DNA from: an uncultured Clostridia bacterium
GTDB taxonomy: Bacteria; Bacillota; Clostridia; Christensenellales; UBA3700
Assembly: GCA_947038565.1 (NCBI GenBank)
Contig: CAMQWP010000001.1
Span: 192,381-256,380 of the forward strand
Length of the DNA: 64,000 nucleotides
Direction of reading: 5' to 3'
Shown here one piece after another: positions 54,170 through 63,597 of this stretch (position 1 is the stretch's first letter; every line of letters begins with the position of its first letter). Both the position numbers and the translations under genes were made by a program. The notes under the pieces were generated by a model. It saw nothing but the letters and a program-made list of their open reading frames with translations, was not told where the DNA came from and ran no database searches.

Positions 54170-54540
54170 TTCTAGGCTAATATCATAACAATATTCTTCA
54201 ACATTATATCATATAAGCACTTTTTGCCTAATATCATAACAAGACTTTTAGCAATTATCATCCTTACTCTTGCTCTTTTATTTATTTATTCATTTTATTC
54301 TATATTTTGTTATCCATGCTCGATATTATCGAGCCGTTCCTCATATTATTATTATTTCATGACCGCTTTATATTTTTTATCAGTCTGTGCATTGGTATAT
54401 TTACCCCAAAGATACAAGGGCACACTGTTTTTTATAAAATCAATGTACTATCTCCTCCGTTCAATTAATATATAATATTTCTCTTATCAGTTATTTTTAT
54501 TCTATATTTAGTTATCCTTGCTCGATATTGTCAAGCCTTT
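54170..54540. repeat. two pairs of short direct repeats
   Basis: CTAATATCATAACAA occurs at about 54176 and 54228. A unit of about 45 bases (TTATTCTATATTTWGTTATCCWTGCTCGATATTRTCRAGCC) occurs at about 54295-54335 and 54497-54537. The rest of 53767-54606 is AT-rich with no credible gene. Confidence 0.6.
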
Positions 54541-54608
54541 CCAAAAAAACAATGATTTTGCACTTAAAATCACACTTTGAGACACTAAACCCGCGGAAAT
54601 TGGCATAA

Positions 54609-54640
54609 AAAAAAGACGGTTATAATATAACCGACCTTTT
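54609..54640 (-). terminator. terminator of the tRNA cluster
   Basis: AAAGACGGTTATA pairs with TATAACCGACCTTT with a two-base mismatch; eight T follow on the minus strand, just past the last tRNA. Confidence 0.8.
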
Positions 54641-54642
54641 CG

Positions 54643-54717
54643 TGGTGACCCGTGGGAGAATCGAACTCCCGATTCTGCCGTGAGAGGGCAGCGTCTTAAC
54701 CGCTTGACCAACAGGCC
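54643..54717 (-). tRNA. tRNA-Glu (CTC)
   Basis: 75 bases with encoded CCA. The anticodon stem-loop is CTGCC-CTCTCAC-GGCAG, anticodon CTC; the T arm has GGTTCGATT-type GTTCGAT and the acceptor pairs GGCCTGT with ACGGGTC through G-U pairs. Confidence 0.9.
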
Positions 54718-54722
54718 ACATC

Positions 54723-54798
54723 TGGTGGGAGTTACAGGGCTCGAACCTGTGACCCTCTGCTTGTAAGGCAGATGCTCTCCCAACTGAGCTAAACTCCC
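54723..54798 (-). tRNA. tRNA-Val (TAC)
   Basis: 76 bases with encoded CCA. Starts GGGAGTTTAGCTCAGTTGGGAG; the anticodon loop is CTTACAA, anticodon TAC; T arm GGTTCGAGCC. Confidence 0.95.
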
Positions 54799-54868
54799 AT
54801 AATAATTATGGATTGGATTCCACTAGATGTGTTTAATTGTAATGATAATAACTCTTTAAAAGAATTAA

Positions 54869-54943
54869 TGGTGACCCCAAGGAGAATCGAACTCCTGATT
54901 TCACCGTGAAAGGGTGATGTCTTGACCGCTTGACCATGGGGCC
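54869..54943 (-). tRNA. tRNA-Glu (TTC)
   Basis: 75 bases with encoded CCA. Anticodon stem-loop CACC-CTTTCAC-GGTG, anticodon TTC; acceptor GGCCCCA with TGGGGTC. Confidence 0.95.
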
Positions 54944-54965
54944 TAAATATTAAAATTTTTTTAAT

Positions 54966-55042
54966 TGGTAGCGGCGACAAGATTCGAACTTGTGACCTTT
55001 CGGGTATGAACCGAACGCTATAACCAACTAAGCTACGCCGCC
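54966..55042 (-). tRNA. tRNA-Met (CAT), elongator
   Basis: 77 bases with encoded CCA. Starts GGCGGCGTAGCTTAGTTGG; anticodon loop TTCATAC, anticodon CAT. The fully paired G1-C72 type acceptor (GGCGGCG/CGCCGCT) marks the elongator. Confidence 0.92.
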
Positions 55043-55057
55043 AAAGGAATTTTAAAA

Positions 55058-55134
<77 letters not shown>

Positions 55135-55371
55135 TTAATGCGTTAACGAGTAACGTCATAATTGCTTAGTAATAATAACTTATTTTTCGCGATTTGTCAA
55201 CCGTTTTAACGAACTTTCTTTAAAAAGTATAAAATTAATTTTTTCGGCGTGTTTTTCATTAATTTTATTATTATATTATATCATTATTTTATATAGGTTT
55301 ATTGTATTATGGTCATATTTTCGGCGTTTTATCGCGTCTTTATATTATTATTTGCCTTTTTAGTGGTTTTA

Positions 55372-56232
55372 TTACATTTTACCGTCAAGTTTCATGATTA
55401 AGTAACCTTCTAGGTTATCAGACTCGCTAACGGTTATTTTTTCTTGCTTTAGCAACGACATTATTTGATACATTGCGTGCATTGCACCGACTATTATGTC
55501 TTCTCGTCCTGCAAACATGCCTTTTACCTCTCGCCTTTCGGCTAGTGTAAGCGGAGTTATCACGGCGATAAGTGCTTGCAAATTTTTCTTTGTGATCACT
55601 GATCCGTGTATAAGTGCTGGATCGTATGGCTGTACTTGATGGATTAATGCCGCGATAGTAGTTGCAGTACCACCTATCGAAACGGCATTCGCACATACTG
55701 GCAATTCGCCATACTCAGCAAGTTTTGTAGTAATATAATCATTTAGCTCTGTTTCGTCCTCGCCACACGCGTCTCTCAACACCACTCCGCCCATGCGTAT
55801 ACTTTTAGCATAGTCGATTTTGCCATCTTCTCCGAAAATAATCTCCGTGCTCGCTCCGCCGATATCTACGACAGTACATTTACCCGATTGACCAACGCCG
55901 ACATATCCTAGCTGGGCTTCCATTTCGCCCGATACGACGTCTACTTCTATGCCTGTAGCCTCATACACCTTATTAAGTAGTTCCGATGAGTTAGTAGCAC
56001 GTCTTACCGCCTCCGTCGCAAATATCATCACCGTATTTGTCACAGTTCTTGCTTTCGCTACATACGTTATTATCGCTTTAGCAGTTCGGTCTATTGCCTT
56101 TGCTGCCAGCTCAGACGAATTTACTATGCCTTCAGCTAGTTTAGTAGTGCTAACTTGCTTGCTTATTGTATGCTCTCCGTCGTGGAGCATTAACCTTACC
56201 GAATTACTTCCTACATCTATTACTGCGTACAT
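55372..56232 (-). CDS. ppx: Ppx/GppA-family exopolyphosphatase or pppGpp phosphatase
   Basis: A 286-residue protein of the ASKHA fold. The phosphate-1 motif is DVGSNSVRLML (residues 5-15), ATEAVRRATNS, the phosphate-2 motif VDIGGASTEI (about 118-127), and SIGGTATTIAAL (about 191-202). It has only the catalytic core, without the C-terminal domain of E. coli Ppx; similar short forms are common in Firmicutes. It would hydrolyse polyphosphate or pppGpp. GAGAGG precedes the ATG. Confidence 0.92.
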   Translation of the reverse strand: MYAVIDVGSNSVRLMLHDGEHTISKQVSTTKLAEGIVNSSELAAKAIDRTAKAIITYVAKARTVTNTVMIFATEAVRRATNSSELLNKVYEATGIEVDVVSGEMEAQLGYVGVGQSGKCTVVDIGGASTEIIFGEDGKIDYAKSIRMGGVVLRDACGEDETELNDYITTKLAEYGELPVCANAVSIGGTATTIAALIHQVQPYDPALIHGSVITKKNLQALIAVITPLTLAERREVKGMFAGREDIIVGAMHAMYQIMSLLKQEKITVSESDNLEGYLIMKLDGKM

Positions 56233-56434
56233 ACTTATCCTCTCTGGTGTTTTTTTATCTGTTTAGTGTTTCTCTTTATATAGTATATTAATTATATATA
56301 TTATTTTATTATAATTATTATAATCTTTATATACCTTTATACTTACACTTTTATCATGTCACATTTCGTTCTTTCATTATATCACAAAACTTTGACTTTT
56401 ATACTTTTTCCGCATGTTTTCAGCAAAATTGTCT

Positions 56435-56779
56435 TCACAATGGCTTACTCACACTATTAGAAGTCGCTTCGCTATGCTTTTTTGTACGCTTTTCTATTAC
56501 AATAGTTAAGTATTTGCCTATCTTCATTACCGCAATTAGTAATAACACATAGGTCAATACATGATAGTATCTTATCGCGCCATTACATGATATTAACATC
56601 GCGACTACGAAACTTGCGACCGCACAAAAACCTTGCAAACACTGCCTAATTACGCCAGTTTTTTGCCCCGATATGAATATCGCCGTGTATCGTATACTAA
56701 TATGCAATATCACATATGCTATCACCGCAATTACTATAGATAAAAACTGGATAAGATGTTGATTTATCAGTCCATTCAC
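56435..56779 (-). CDS. yabQ: YabQ-like spore cortex membrane protein
   Basis: A 114-residue membrane protein with helices at about 7-30, 44-65 and 70-90 and a basic C-terminal tail. Size, topology and position immediately after yabP identify it as YabQ, needed for the spore cortex in Bacillus. It starts with GTG, overlapping the yabP stop by four bases (GTGA). Confidence 0.8.
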   Translation of the reverse strand: MNGLINQHLIQFLSIVIAVIAYVILHISIRYTAIFISGQKTGVIRQCLQGFCAVASFVVAMLISCNGAIRYYHVLTYVLLLIAVMKIGKYLTIVIEKRTKKHSEATSNSVSKPL

Positions 56780-57054
56780 TTCAATAACCTCTTTATAAAG
56801 CCTATCTTCTCGCGACTTGATGAATATATCAGGCTTGATACTCTGCCGTTTATTAGCACCATGCCACGCTCGATATCCAACGTTTTTATGTCAAGCCCGA
56901 TGCCTTTTATGTTTAGCACGTTATCAGCGAGTTTTAGACTTACACTCTCCTCGTCATAACTGATTACGTTTTCTACGCCTGTCACCTCTACGCTTTCGCA
57001 GTACGCTAGTCTTATGTTATGCTTTTTGCTTACTTTCTTTTCTATATCTGTCAT
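56776..57054 (-). CDS. yabP: sporulation protein YabP
   Basis: A 92-residue protein, MTDIEKKVSKKHNIRLAYCESVEVTGVENVISYDEESVSLKLADNVLNIKGIGLDIKTLDIERGMVLINGRVSSLIYS, a typical YabP/YqfC-family beta protein (HNIxLxxCESVEVTGVENVxSYDE). It is part of the mother-cell sporulation programme. I use the ATG at 57052-57054, preceded by AAAGGAGGG. It overlaps yabQ. Its presence is the best sign that the organism sporulates. Confidence 0.92.
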   Translation of the reverse strand: MTDIEKKVSKKHNIRLAYCESVEVTGVENVISYDEESVSLKLADNVLNIKGIGLDIKTLDIERGMVLINGRVSSLIYSSSREKIGFIKRLLK

Positions 57055-57333
57055 ACTTCTGCCCTCCTTTACCATTATATAATCAGGTCGGGCGAATTAT
57101 TCCATTATTATTAGACAGTGAAGGTCAGTAATTTCTTTTAGTAGGTCGAGATTTTTTCGATCATTCTGCTATTTTATTTATTTTTTCATATTGATTTCAA
57201 CTGTTCGGCTTTTTCTTGTCGGTTTCTCTTGATCCCTTTTCTATAATTTCGCTTTTTGCAAGCTACTTTTTACTTATGCAATCATGCTTTTTCGCTGACG
57301 TTATGCCGATTTTGTATTTTTGGCAAAAAAAAT

Positions 57334-57376
57334 AAGCCCCCTTTCCAGTTTTCTGGATAAAAGGGGGCTTTTTTAA
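57334..57376 (-). terminator. terminator of the NfeD-flotillin operon
   Basis: AAGCCCCCTTT (57334-57344) pairs with AAAGGGGGCTT (57360-57370), with an inner CCAG/CTGG; T tracts on both strands. Confidence 0.9.
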
Positions 57377-57391
57377 TTAATTGTGTTATGT

Positions 57392-58888
57392 TTACTTTTT
57401 AGCAGTTTTTGCCTTTGCTGGCTTTGCCGCTGGAGCTACATCAGCAAGTATTTCTACCGCTTCAGTTGTTTCCTTTGTCGGCTTTGCAATTCTTGTTTCA
57501 GCTAATTTGCCTGGGTTTACTAGGCTTGGTAATGTCATTCCCGCCATGTTGAACATTTCTTCTAGTGGTGGTAATGATTTAAGCATTCCCGATAAGAAAT
57601 TCGATGTTCCAGTCTTGCCGTCAGCACCATTTCCGCCGTCCCAAACTGTGATCTTGTCGATTTTAATATTCTTAATCGCTTCAACTTGTGTAGCTACTAA
57701 CGTCTCTAACTTGTCTGCTACCATTAACTGTACCGCACTGTTTGCGTCGCCATTAGCCGCTTTTACCATGCTTGCAATACCATCAGCCTGCGCAGTTAGT
57801 ATCGCGTTGATACCACGTGCTTCCGCCTCCATCTTTGCATACATTGCCTCAGCCTCGCCTCGTGCAATTCTTCTCTTTTGCTCCGCTTCAGCCTCCGCTT
57901 CAAGCTCTAACTTTCTCTTTTCAATCTCTGCTTTTACGATAATATCAGCTTCTTGAGTTGCTTTTTCTTTCGTTGCTCTTGCATTCTCGGCTATTTGCTC
58001 CGCTGCGTATGCTTCTTCCAACGCGCCCGCCTCTTGAGTTTTCTCTGATGATACCGCTCTTCTTAATGCCTCAGCTTGACGCTCACGCAAAGTTGATTGT
58101 GCTTCAGCAATGTCAGCTTTAGCTTTGTTTTCTCCCGATATCGCCTCAGACTCCGCAAGTGATACGTTTATACGCTCGTCTCTTTGTGCTTGGGCTTGAC
58201 CAATGCTACCATTCTTGTCCGCTTCAGCAACTGATACTTTCGCTTCATTAATCGCTCTTGATGCCGCTTCTTTACCTAATGCCTCGATATATCCTGATTC
58301 GTCAGTAATATCAGTCATATTTACATTGATAAGTCTTAGACCGATCTTCTTTAGCTCGGTTTCTACATTTCCTGATATTGCCACCAAGAATTTATCACGG
58401 TTTGTATTGATTTCTTCTATATCCATTGTCGCAATTACTAAACGCAACTGTCCAAATATGATATCTTTCGCTAGCTCTTGTATCTCTGGTAACTTTAGTC
58501 CTAATAACCTCTCCGCTGCGTTTTGCATTACCGCTGGGTCTGTGCTGATACCTACAGTGAATCTTGACGGTACGTCAATACGGATATTTTGCTTTGATAG
58601 TGCGTTCCTAAGGTCAACACTTATTGATAACGGTGTAAGATCTAAAAATGCGTACGCCTGAATCATCGGTACGATAAACGCCGCACCGCCATGAATACAC
58701 TTTGACGATCTGTATGTGCCGTCTTTGTTTGTGCCTATCTTACCATAGATAACCATTACCTTATCTGATGGGCATTTTTTGTATCTTGTGAAAAATACAA
58801 TAATCGTTGACGCCGCGATCAGCACCAATACGACTACTATAATGGCTATTACTCCACCAACGCTTATTCCTGTTAACATATTTAACAT
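57392..58888 (-). CDS. floT: flotillin (FloT/YuaG-like)
   Basis: A 498-residue scaffold protein. A membrane helix at 11-33 (GGVIAIIVVVLVLIAASTIIVFFT), an SPFH domain (about 40-220: CPSDKVMVIYGKIG, GAAFIVPMIQAYAFLDLTPLSISVDL), an Ala/Glu-rich coiled coil (about 225-390) with repeated EA/AE, then a conserved C-terminal part and an Ala/Lys-rich tail AKPAKAKTAKK. It would organise membrane microdomains with its NfeD partner encoded 49 bases upstream. AGGAGAG precedes the ATG. Confidence 0.95.
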   Translation of the reverse strand: MLNMLTGISVGGVIAIIVVVLVLIAASTIIVFFTRYKKCPSDKVMVIYGKIGTNKDGTYRSSKCIHGGAAFIVPMIQAYAFLDLTPLSISVDLRNALSKQNIRIDVPSRFTVGISTDPAVMQNAAERLLGLKLPEIQELAKDIIFGQLRLVIATMDIEEINTNRDKFLVAISGNVETELKKIGLRLINVNMTDITDESGYIEALGKEAASRAINEAKVSVAEADKNGSIGQAQAQRDERINVSLAESEAISGENKAKADIAEAQSTLRERQAEALRRAVSSEKTQEAGALEEAYAAEQIAENARATKEKATQEADIIVKAEIEKRKLELEAEAEAEQKRRIARGEAEAMYAKMEAEARGINAILTAQADGIASMVKAANGDANSAVQLMVADKLETLVATQVEAIKNIKIDKITVWDGGNGADGKTGTSNFLSGMLKSLPPLEEMFNMAGMTLPSLVNPGKLAETRIAKPTKETTEAVEILADVAPAAKPAKAKTAKK

Positions 58889-58937
58889 ATTCTACTCTCC
58901 TATATATAATTCTATTTCTTATATGTGTTTTCTTGTT

Positions 58938-59567
58938 TTACTTCTTTTTTCTTTTTTTCTTTGCTTTGTCGATATTCGGAATTTCAACCACTACGCTTGT
59001 GTCTGATGAAACTTTACAAGTATCGCCCGATACACTAAGTACAATGATGTCGCGTCCTGTCACAATTGGCTCTTCCTCGTCAGTAATAGCTTCCATCTCT
59101 GATAGCTTTCCCTGCACAACTATGCTTATTTTGCCCTTTCCTGCATTTTTCTCAGGAATAGTCAAATACACCTCGCCAATTTTGCCAATAGCATTTTCGC
59201 ACAATACCGCACCGTTTGCCTGTAGTTTTTTGATAGCCTTGTACGCATATCCTATTCCTACAAACGCCAACAGACCGAAAACTGTAGATATAACTACACT
59301 CCACGCTTCATGCAGTCCGCCCAATTGGCAAGCAACGCCTACCCAGCCAGCGATAGCAAAAAAGCCTACTAGTCCTTTGATCGTAAATAATCCTATTCCA
59401 CCGTCAGAATCGCCGTCAAAATCCACCCCAGCGTCACCGAATTCCATGTCTCCAACACCAGATATACCTATTATAAGCAACACTAACTGCACAATAAGCA
59501 CAACTGTGGCTAAACAAGCTATAACAAAATATATTTGCCCAAACACTTGTAAATCATTCCAAAACAT
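58938..59567 (-). CDS. NfeD-family membrane protein (YuaF-like)
   Basis: A 209-residue protein read from the ATG at 59565-59567 (GTAGGAGG upstream). Three or four hydrophobic helices in the first 120 residues, then an OB-fold C-terminal domain (GAVLCENAIGKIGEVYLTIPEKNAGKGKISIVVQGKLSEMEAITDEEEPIVTGRDIIVLSV) and a Lys-rich end KAKKKRKKK. The pair NfeD-flotillin is conserved in Firmicutes. Confidence 0.93.
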   Translation of the reverse strand: MFWNDLQVFGQIYFVIACLATVVLIVQLVLLIIGISGVGDMEFGDAGVDFDGDSDGGIGLFTIKGLVGFFAIAGWVGVACQLGGLHEAWSVVISTVFGLLAFVGIGYAYKAIKKLQANGAVLCENAIGKIGEVYLTIPEKNAGKGKISIVVQGKLSEMEAITDEEEPIVTGRDIIVLSVSGDTCKVSSDTSVVVEIPNIDKAKKKRKKK

Positions 59568-59868
59568 ACTACCTCCTACCATGATATTGTATCGCAATAT
59601 TAGTTGATACAATTCATAAAAAAAATTAAATCTATAATCACAAACAGCTGTTCATTAATATAATAGATTGGACATATTATAGCATATTATTAAAGCAAAT
59701 GCAAATCGAGCCAAAAAGTGGCTAGATTTACATTATACGGTTTTCTTTATTTTATATTAAAATAACTTCATATATGGCAAAATAAACACTTCTTTACGTT
59801 ACAAACTACTATATATATATATTTTAGCTTTATTATTATATTCCAAATTTATACTATATAGAAGAATA

Positions 59869-59890
59869 GTGCCGTCTGCATCAACGGCAC
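59869..59890 (-). terminator. hairpin past mtnN
   Basis: GTGCCGT (59869-59875) pairs with ACGGCAC (59884-59890). On the minus strand the T tract is weak (TATTCTTC); it still lies 28 bases past the mtnN stop. The stretch 59568-59868 shows no gene. Confidence 0.55.
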
Positions 59891-59917
59891 CATTTTTAAA
59901 ATTTTATACTGTTTTGA

Positions 59918-60619
59918 TTAATTTACAGAACCTAATTTAGCAATAAGTTTAGACACAGCTTCTGTATAAAATGTGACGCCAGTCTCTATAATGCTCTCGA
60001 AACTGTCTTGAGCCTCTTCATCCGCGTTATCGGATACCACCTTTAACATCACGCAAGGCACATTGAAGTTTAAACAAGCTAAATATATACCCATGCTTTC
60101 CATATCGCATATTTCACAAGCAAAGTGATTAATTAGCCAATTTCTTGTATCCGTAACATCAATAAACTTATCACCTGTTGCAATTCTGACCTCTGGATAA
60201 TCACCGATAACACTTTTAACTAGGGATAATATCTCGTCATTTATTGAAAACACAAAGCTATCACGCTTAAATGGATATTTACCAAACGAATTAGGATCGC
60301 TTGACTGTAGCGAAAAGTCGTAATGCACAACTTCATTCACTAAAACGATATCCTTACACTTATATTTATCACTTAAAGAACCTACAACACCAAAATTAAT
60401 AATAATTTCAACACCATACTTCAAAATCAATAACTGTGTAGCAAGTGTTGCGGAAATCTCGCCAATACCAGAATCAGCCATATAAATACTAACGTCGTTT
60501 AGTTTAAATTCAGTAACTTTAATATTACCGAACACATATTCCCCCACTAAATCACCTAATTTATCAAACAAATCTTTTTGCTCAGAAACCATTGCAACTA
60601 CTAAACCTATTTTTTTCAT
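59918..60619 (-). CDS. mtnN: 5'-methylthioadenosine/S-adenosylhomocysteine nucleosidase
   Basis: A 233-residue purine-nucleoside phosphorylase-fold enzyme that splits MTA and SAH. MKKIGLVVAMVSEQKDL holds the catalytic Glu13; GIGEISATLATQLLI, IINFGVVGSL (usually INxGxAGG), the MESMG ribose-binding glutamate, and the catalytic aspartate in KVVSDNADEEA are present. I use the ATG at 60617-60619 with AAAGGAG upstream. It occupies the position leftward of the origin where dnaA normally lies. Confidence 0.9.
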   Translation of the reverse strand: MKKIGLVVAMVSEQKDLFDKLGDLVGEYVFGNIKVTEFKLNDVSIYMADSGIGEISATLATQLLILKYGVEIIINFGVVGSLSDKYKCKDIVLVNEVVHYDFSLQSSDPNSFGKYPFKRDSFVFSINDEILSLVKSVIGDYPEVRIATGDKFIDVTDTRNWLINHFACEICDMESMGIYLACLNFNVPCVMLKVVSDNADEEAQDSFESIIETGVTFYTEAVSKLIAKLGSVN

Positions 60620-61679
60620 ATAAACTCCTTTGCATATTATATATATGTAACCTATATTTTTACATTTGTACTTTATAACCATTATAAATATTTAATTCGC
60701 TTTTGTCAACAAATATACAAATATAGATAATTATATTACAAAAATGTTGAAAAATCCACAATAAGTGGGTGATTTGATAGTTTCACATGGAACTTTGCTT
60801 AAAAATGTTGAAAACTGCGTGTTTTTCGATGATTTATCCACATTTAAGGGTAGTTGTCAACAGGTTTATGTCATTTATTTGCAAAATCAAAATAACTAAT
60901 GGTTATACTCATCTATCTAAATAGGATTAAATCATACTTATACTAACTTTCCACATGTTTTAAACTAGTTATGCACATTGATTGTGGAAAACACAAAAAA
61001 TCACATATAAACCTATATTTTACTATAAAACACATAATAAAATATGCCCTTGCTTGTTCCTTTCATTGTGGAGAAAAAACTTATAAACTCAAGTTTTATA
61101 CGCTGTTATCCATCATGTGCTTACGTGATATATATTGTTTGCTAGGGTTTAATTACAGTTCGACATATTATAAAGATTAAAAACGTACTTCACAATCAAT
61201 ATAGTCATTATACTAGCTCATAAAAAGGTGCTGCACATACACTATTAAATGTGAACCTACTTGCGACGGCAACAAATATAAATCGCTATCAGCATACAAT
61301 ATTACTTGATTGTTGAAAAAACACAAGCATACGCATAACAATGACGCCACCACAATATTATTTTCACAACCACCTATAGCGTACAAATGTTCTATATAAA
61401 AACGCATTATTGATAGACAAATATTGTTAAATATTATTATATTCTATACAAACTCTGCATATTTTGAACATTTCAACAAATATACAGGTTAAACATGAAT
61501 ATTTAAGCATTTTATAGTAAAATCACTGACTTGATCATAATTTATGATTAATTATTTATGTTCATAAAAATTTATTTGCTAAGTAGCATAACTATATAAT
61601 TGTTGTTTTAACGATGTGACGCTCGGAACCGATACATATTGTATACGACAAAATATATAATTGGATATTGGAAATCAAT

Positions 61680-61695
61680 TGTTTCATGTGAAACA
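61680..61695 (+). promoter_or_regulatory. parS-like site 1
   Basis: TGTTTCATGTGAAACA, one base different from the ParB-binding consensus TGTTTCACGTGAAACA. Confidence 0.8.
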
Positions 61696-62117
61696 ACCTT
61701 GACAAACGCGATATAGCCAATTTGCATTATCCACCTTTAACATTTATTCATAGCGACACAGGCTATAAAATATATACCACAGACACCACATTTATGCGAA
61801 CTTGTACAATCGCTACTATCATACTTTACATTACGAATTAAGCAAACCAACCCCTATAATATTTAAAACAATACTTCTTTATCACCACTACAACTCTGCA
61901 ACCCTACACAAGTAACAAATTTTAAAAATATTGCCATCAATATAACCATTATCAATAACTACGACTAAAAACAATATAAACTTACGCACCCTACAAACAC
62001 AGCTAACATAAATGCACAAAATTAAACAAACACTTTTTTATGCGTTTATAATAGTTTTTGTATATTATTACCTATTAAACATGAACATATACGTGGCGTA
62101 ATCATTTATTTTTCAAA

Positions 62118-62133
62118 TGTTTCCCGTGAAACA
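62118..62133 (+). promoter_or_regulatory. parS-like site 2
   Basis: TGTTTCCCGTGAAACA, one base different from the parS consensus. Confidence 0.8.
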
Positions 62134-62250
62134 ATTATAGACATTTGCTGGCTAAAATACAATTATTTTCCATTTTTAAGCATGAACGCGGCTAAAACTT
62201 ATTAATTTTTACATTGCATTTGACTCAAAAAATTTATTATCCTAAATTTA

Positions 62251-62294
62251 CGACGTAAGTGTTTCACGGTTTTTGTGAAACATTAATTACGTCG
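62251..62294 (+). other. long hairpin holding two parS halves split by 7 bases
   Basis: CGACGTAA (62251-62258) pairs with TTACGTCG (62287-62294); inside, TGTTTCAC (62260-62267) pairs with GTGAAACA (62275-62282) around GGTTTTT. The inner arms are exactly the two halves of a consensus parS. Confidence 0.7.
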
Positions 62295-62616
62295 ATTTTA
62301 ATTGTTTATTTTCGTGTTTTACCTCATTCACACCTCGTTTTTCAAAGTTCACTTGCTTAGATTCACGATTTTGCATCTTATTTCTTGTGTACTGTTCGGT
62401 TTTGGTGCTTAATTAGCGTGATTTCTGCACTTTTATGACTTCTTATAGCTGCTATTATTATGTTTTTGCTACCTATGCCATTATGCTTTTTCTCCGAGTT
62501 TTTAGTTGATTGTTTTATATTTATTCTTTTTTTGTATTTTTTATGCATTATTTATGTTTTTGTACTGCAAATAAGTCATTCAGTTTGCTAATTTTCAATT
62601 ATTCATTGCAATATAG

Positions 62617-62645
62617 TTGACATACATTGTTTTTTCATATATAAT
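62617..62645 (+). promoter_or_regulatory. consensus promoter of rpmH
   Basis: TTGACA at 62617-62622, 17 bases, TATAAT at 62640-62645. Confidence 0.85.
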
Positions 62646-62714
62646 TATATAACAAATGCACGCATAGTGTTTTGTAATTTTGATAATAACTACAACTAAA
62701 GTGAGGATATAACT

Positions 62715-62849
62715 ATGAAAAGAACTTATCAACCAAAAAAGAGACAAAGAAGTAAAGTACACGGCTTCAGAATCAGAATGGCATCAGCATCTGGTCGCAA
62801 ACTTATCAAGAGAAGAAGAGACAAGGGTAGAGCTAAGCTTTCTGCTTAG
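62715..62849 (+). CDS. rpmH: ribosomal protein L34 (bL34)
   Basis: A 44-residue, highly basic protein, [43 protein letters not shown], a complete bL34 of the 50S subunit. Its promoter is strong, and GAGGAT lies before the ATG. It is the standard right-hand marker of the Firmicutes origin. Confidence 0.98.
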   Translation: MKRTYQPKKRQRSKVHGFRIRMASASGRKLIKRRRDKGRAKLSA

Positions 62850-63087
62850 TATTTAATTATTTAAATAGCGAGAGTTCTAACTTTCGTAAAATTTCTACAT
62901 TTATTGCAATATTGCCGATAGCTTGTTTATAATTGCTTTTTATCTGCTCTATTGCTATTAATTTGTATAAATATATTTTGATAACTGCTCAGCTTATAAC
63001 ATAGATATTCGTATTATTTGCGGTTTAAATTTCATGTGTTATACAATCATGATTTCTAAACAATTAAATATATGTTTTGACATGTCT

Positions 63088-63123
63088 AAGGAGGCTGAAT
63101 TTATTAAGTTCAGTCCTTTTTTA
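63088..63123 (+). terminator. terminator between rpmH and rnpA
   Basis: AGGCTGAA pairs with TTCAGTCCT around TTTATTAAG, with a bulge, and six T follow. It suggests rnpA needs its own promoter or read-through. Nothing else is seen in 62850-63087. Confidence 0.65.
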
Positions 63124-63237
63124 AGCGAATTTTTCGACTAGCATGGCGAATGCCTTGCTCACGCAACATATTATCTTTGTCATACATGTCACATGCATAC
63201 ATTGCTTTTACAGCTAACTTGCAAACGAGAGGTTTTA

Positions 63238-63597
63238 ATGAATAAAATACACAGATTAACATCATCTAGAGCCTTTGACTATGTCCGAAAAAGAGGCAAA
63301 TCCGTTGCAAACACTAATCTTGTGTTAATTTGTGCACCTACTAAATACGCTCTTCGCGTTGGCTTTTCAGTCAGTAAAAAAGTCGGTAAAGCTGTTGTTC
63401 GAAACAAGACAAAGCGTAGACTTAAAGAGGGATTTAGACTTTTACTGCCACATCTTGACCAAAGATTTAATTATGTATTTATAGCCAGAAACACTGCTGC
63501 CGAGTGTGATTATCATGTCCTACTAGGATCTATGAAACACTTGCTTTATAAGTCTGGCATGATTATAAATAAAGACGAATTTAACGCTATAAAATGA
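63238..63597 (+). CDS. rnpA: ribonuclease P protein component
   Basis: A 119-residue basic protein that helps RNase P RNA cut tRNA leaders. MNKIHRLTSSRAFDYVRKRGKSVANTNLVLI, RVGFSVSKKVGKAVVRNKTKRRLKEGFR (the RNR motif) and the C-terminal helix are typical. The start at 63238 follows AGAGG; an in-frame ATG 45 bases earlier is not supported. Confidence 0.96.
   Translation: MNKIHRLTSSRAFDYVRKRGKSVANTNLVLICAPTKYALRVGFSVSKKVGKAVVRNKTKRRLKEGFRLLLPHLDQRFNYVFIARNTAAECDYHVLLGSMKHLLYKSGMIINKDEFNAIK

Larger units (their letters stand above)
60643..62600. other. predicted replication origin region (oriC), no genes
   Basis: About 2 kb of AT-rich DNA left of rpmH with no credible protein gene. DnaA-box-like 9-mers: TTATCCACA (60834-60842, perfect), TTATGCACA (60969-60977), TTTTCCACA on the minus strand (60983-60991), near matches at 60752, 60948, 61066 (minus) and 61727. 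Two parS-like palindromes and one split parS-like hairpin lie in the right half. Gene direction changes here from leftward to rightward. dnaA is absent. Confidence 0.75.

Noticed and set aside
54508-54980. Two leftward open frames of 91 and 63 residues
   Set aside because: They run through tRNA-Glu, tRNA-Val and the second tRNA-Glu and encode nothing else.
60971-61407. Short open frames in the origin region
   Set aside because: No ribosome sites, no recognisable protein features; the stretch is better explained as oriC.
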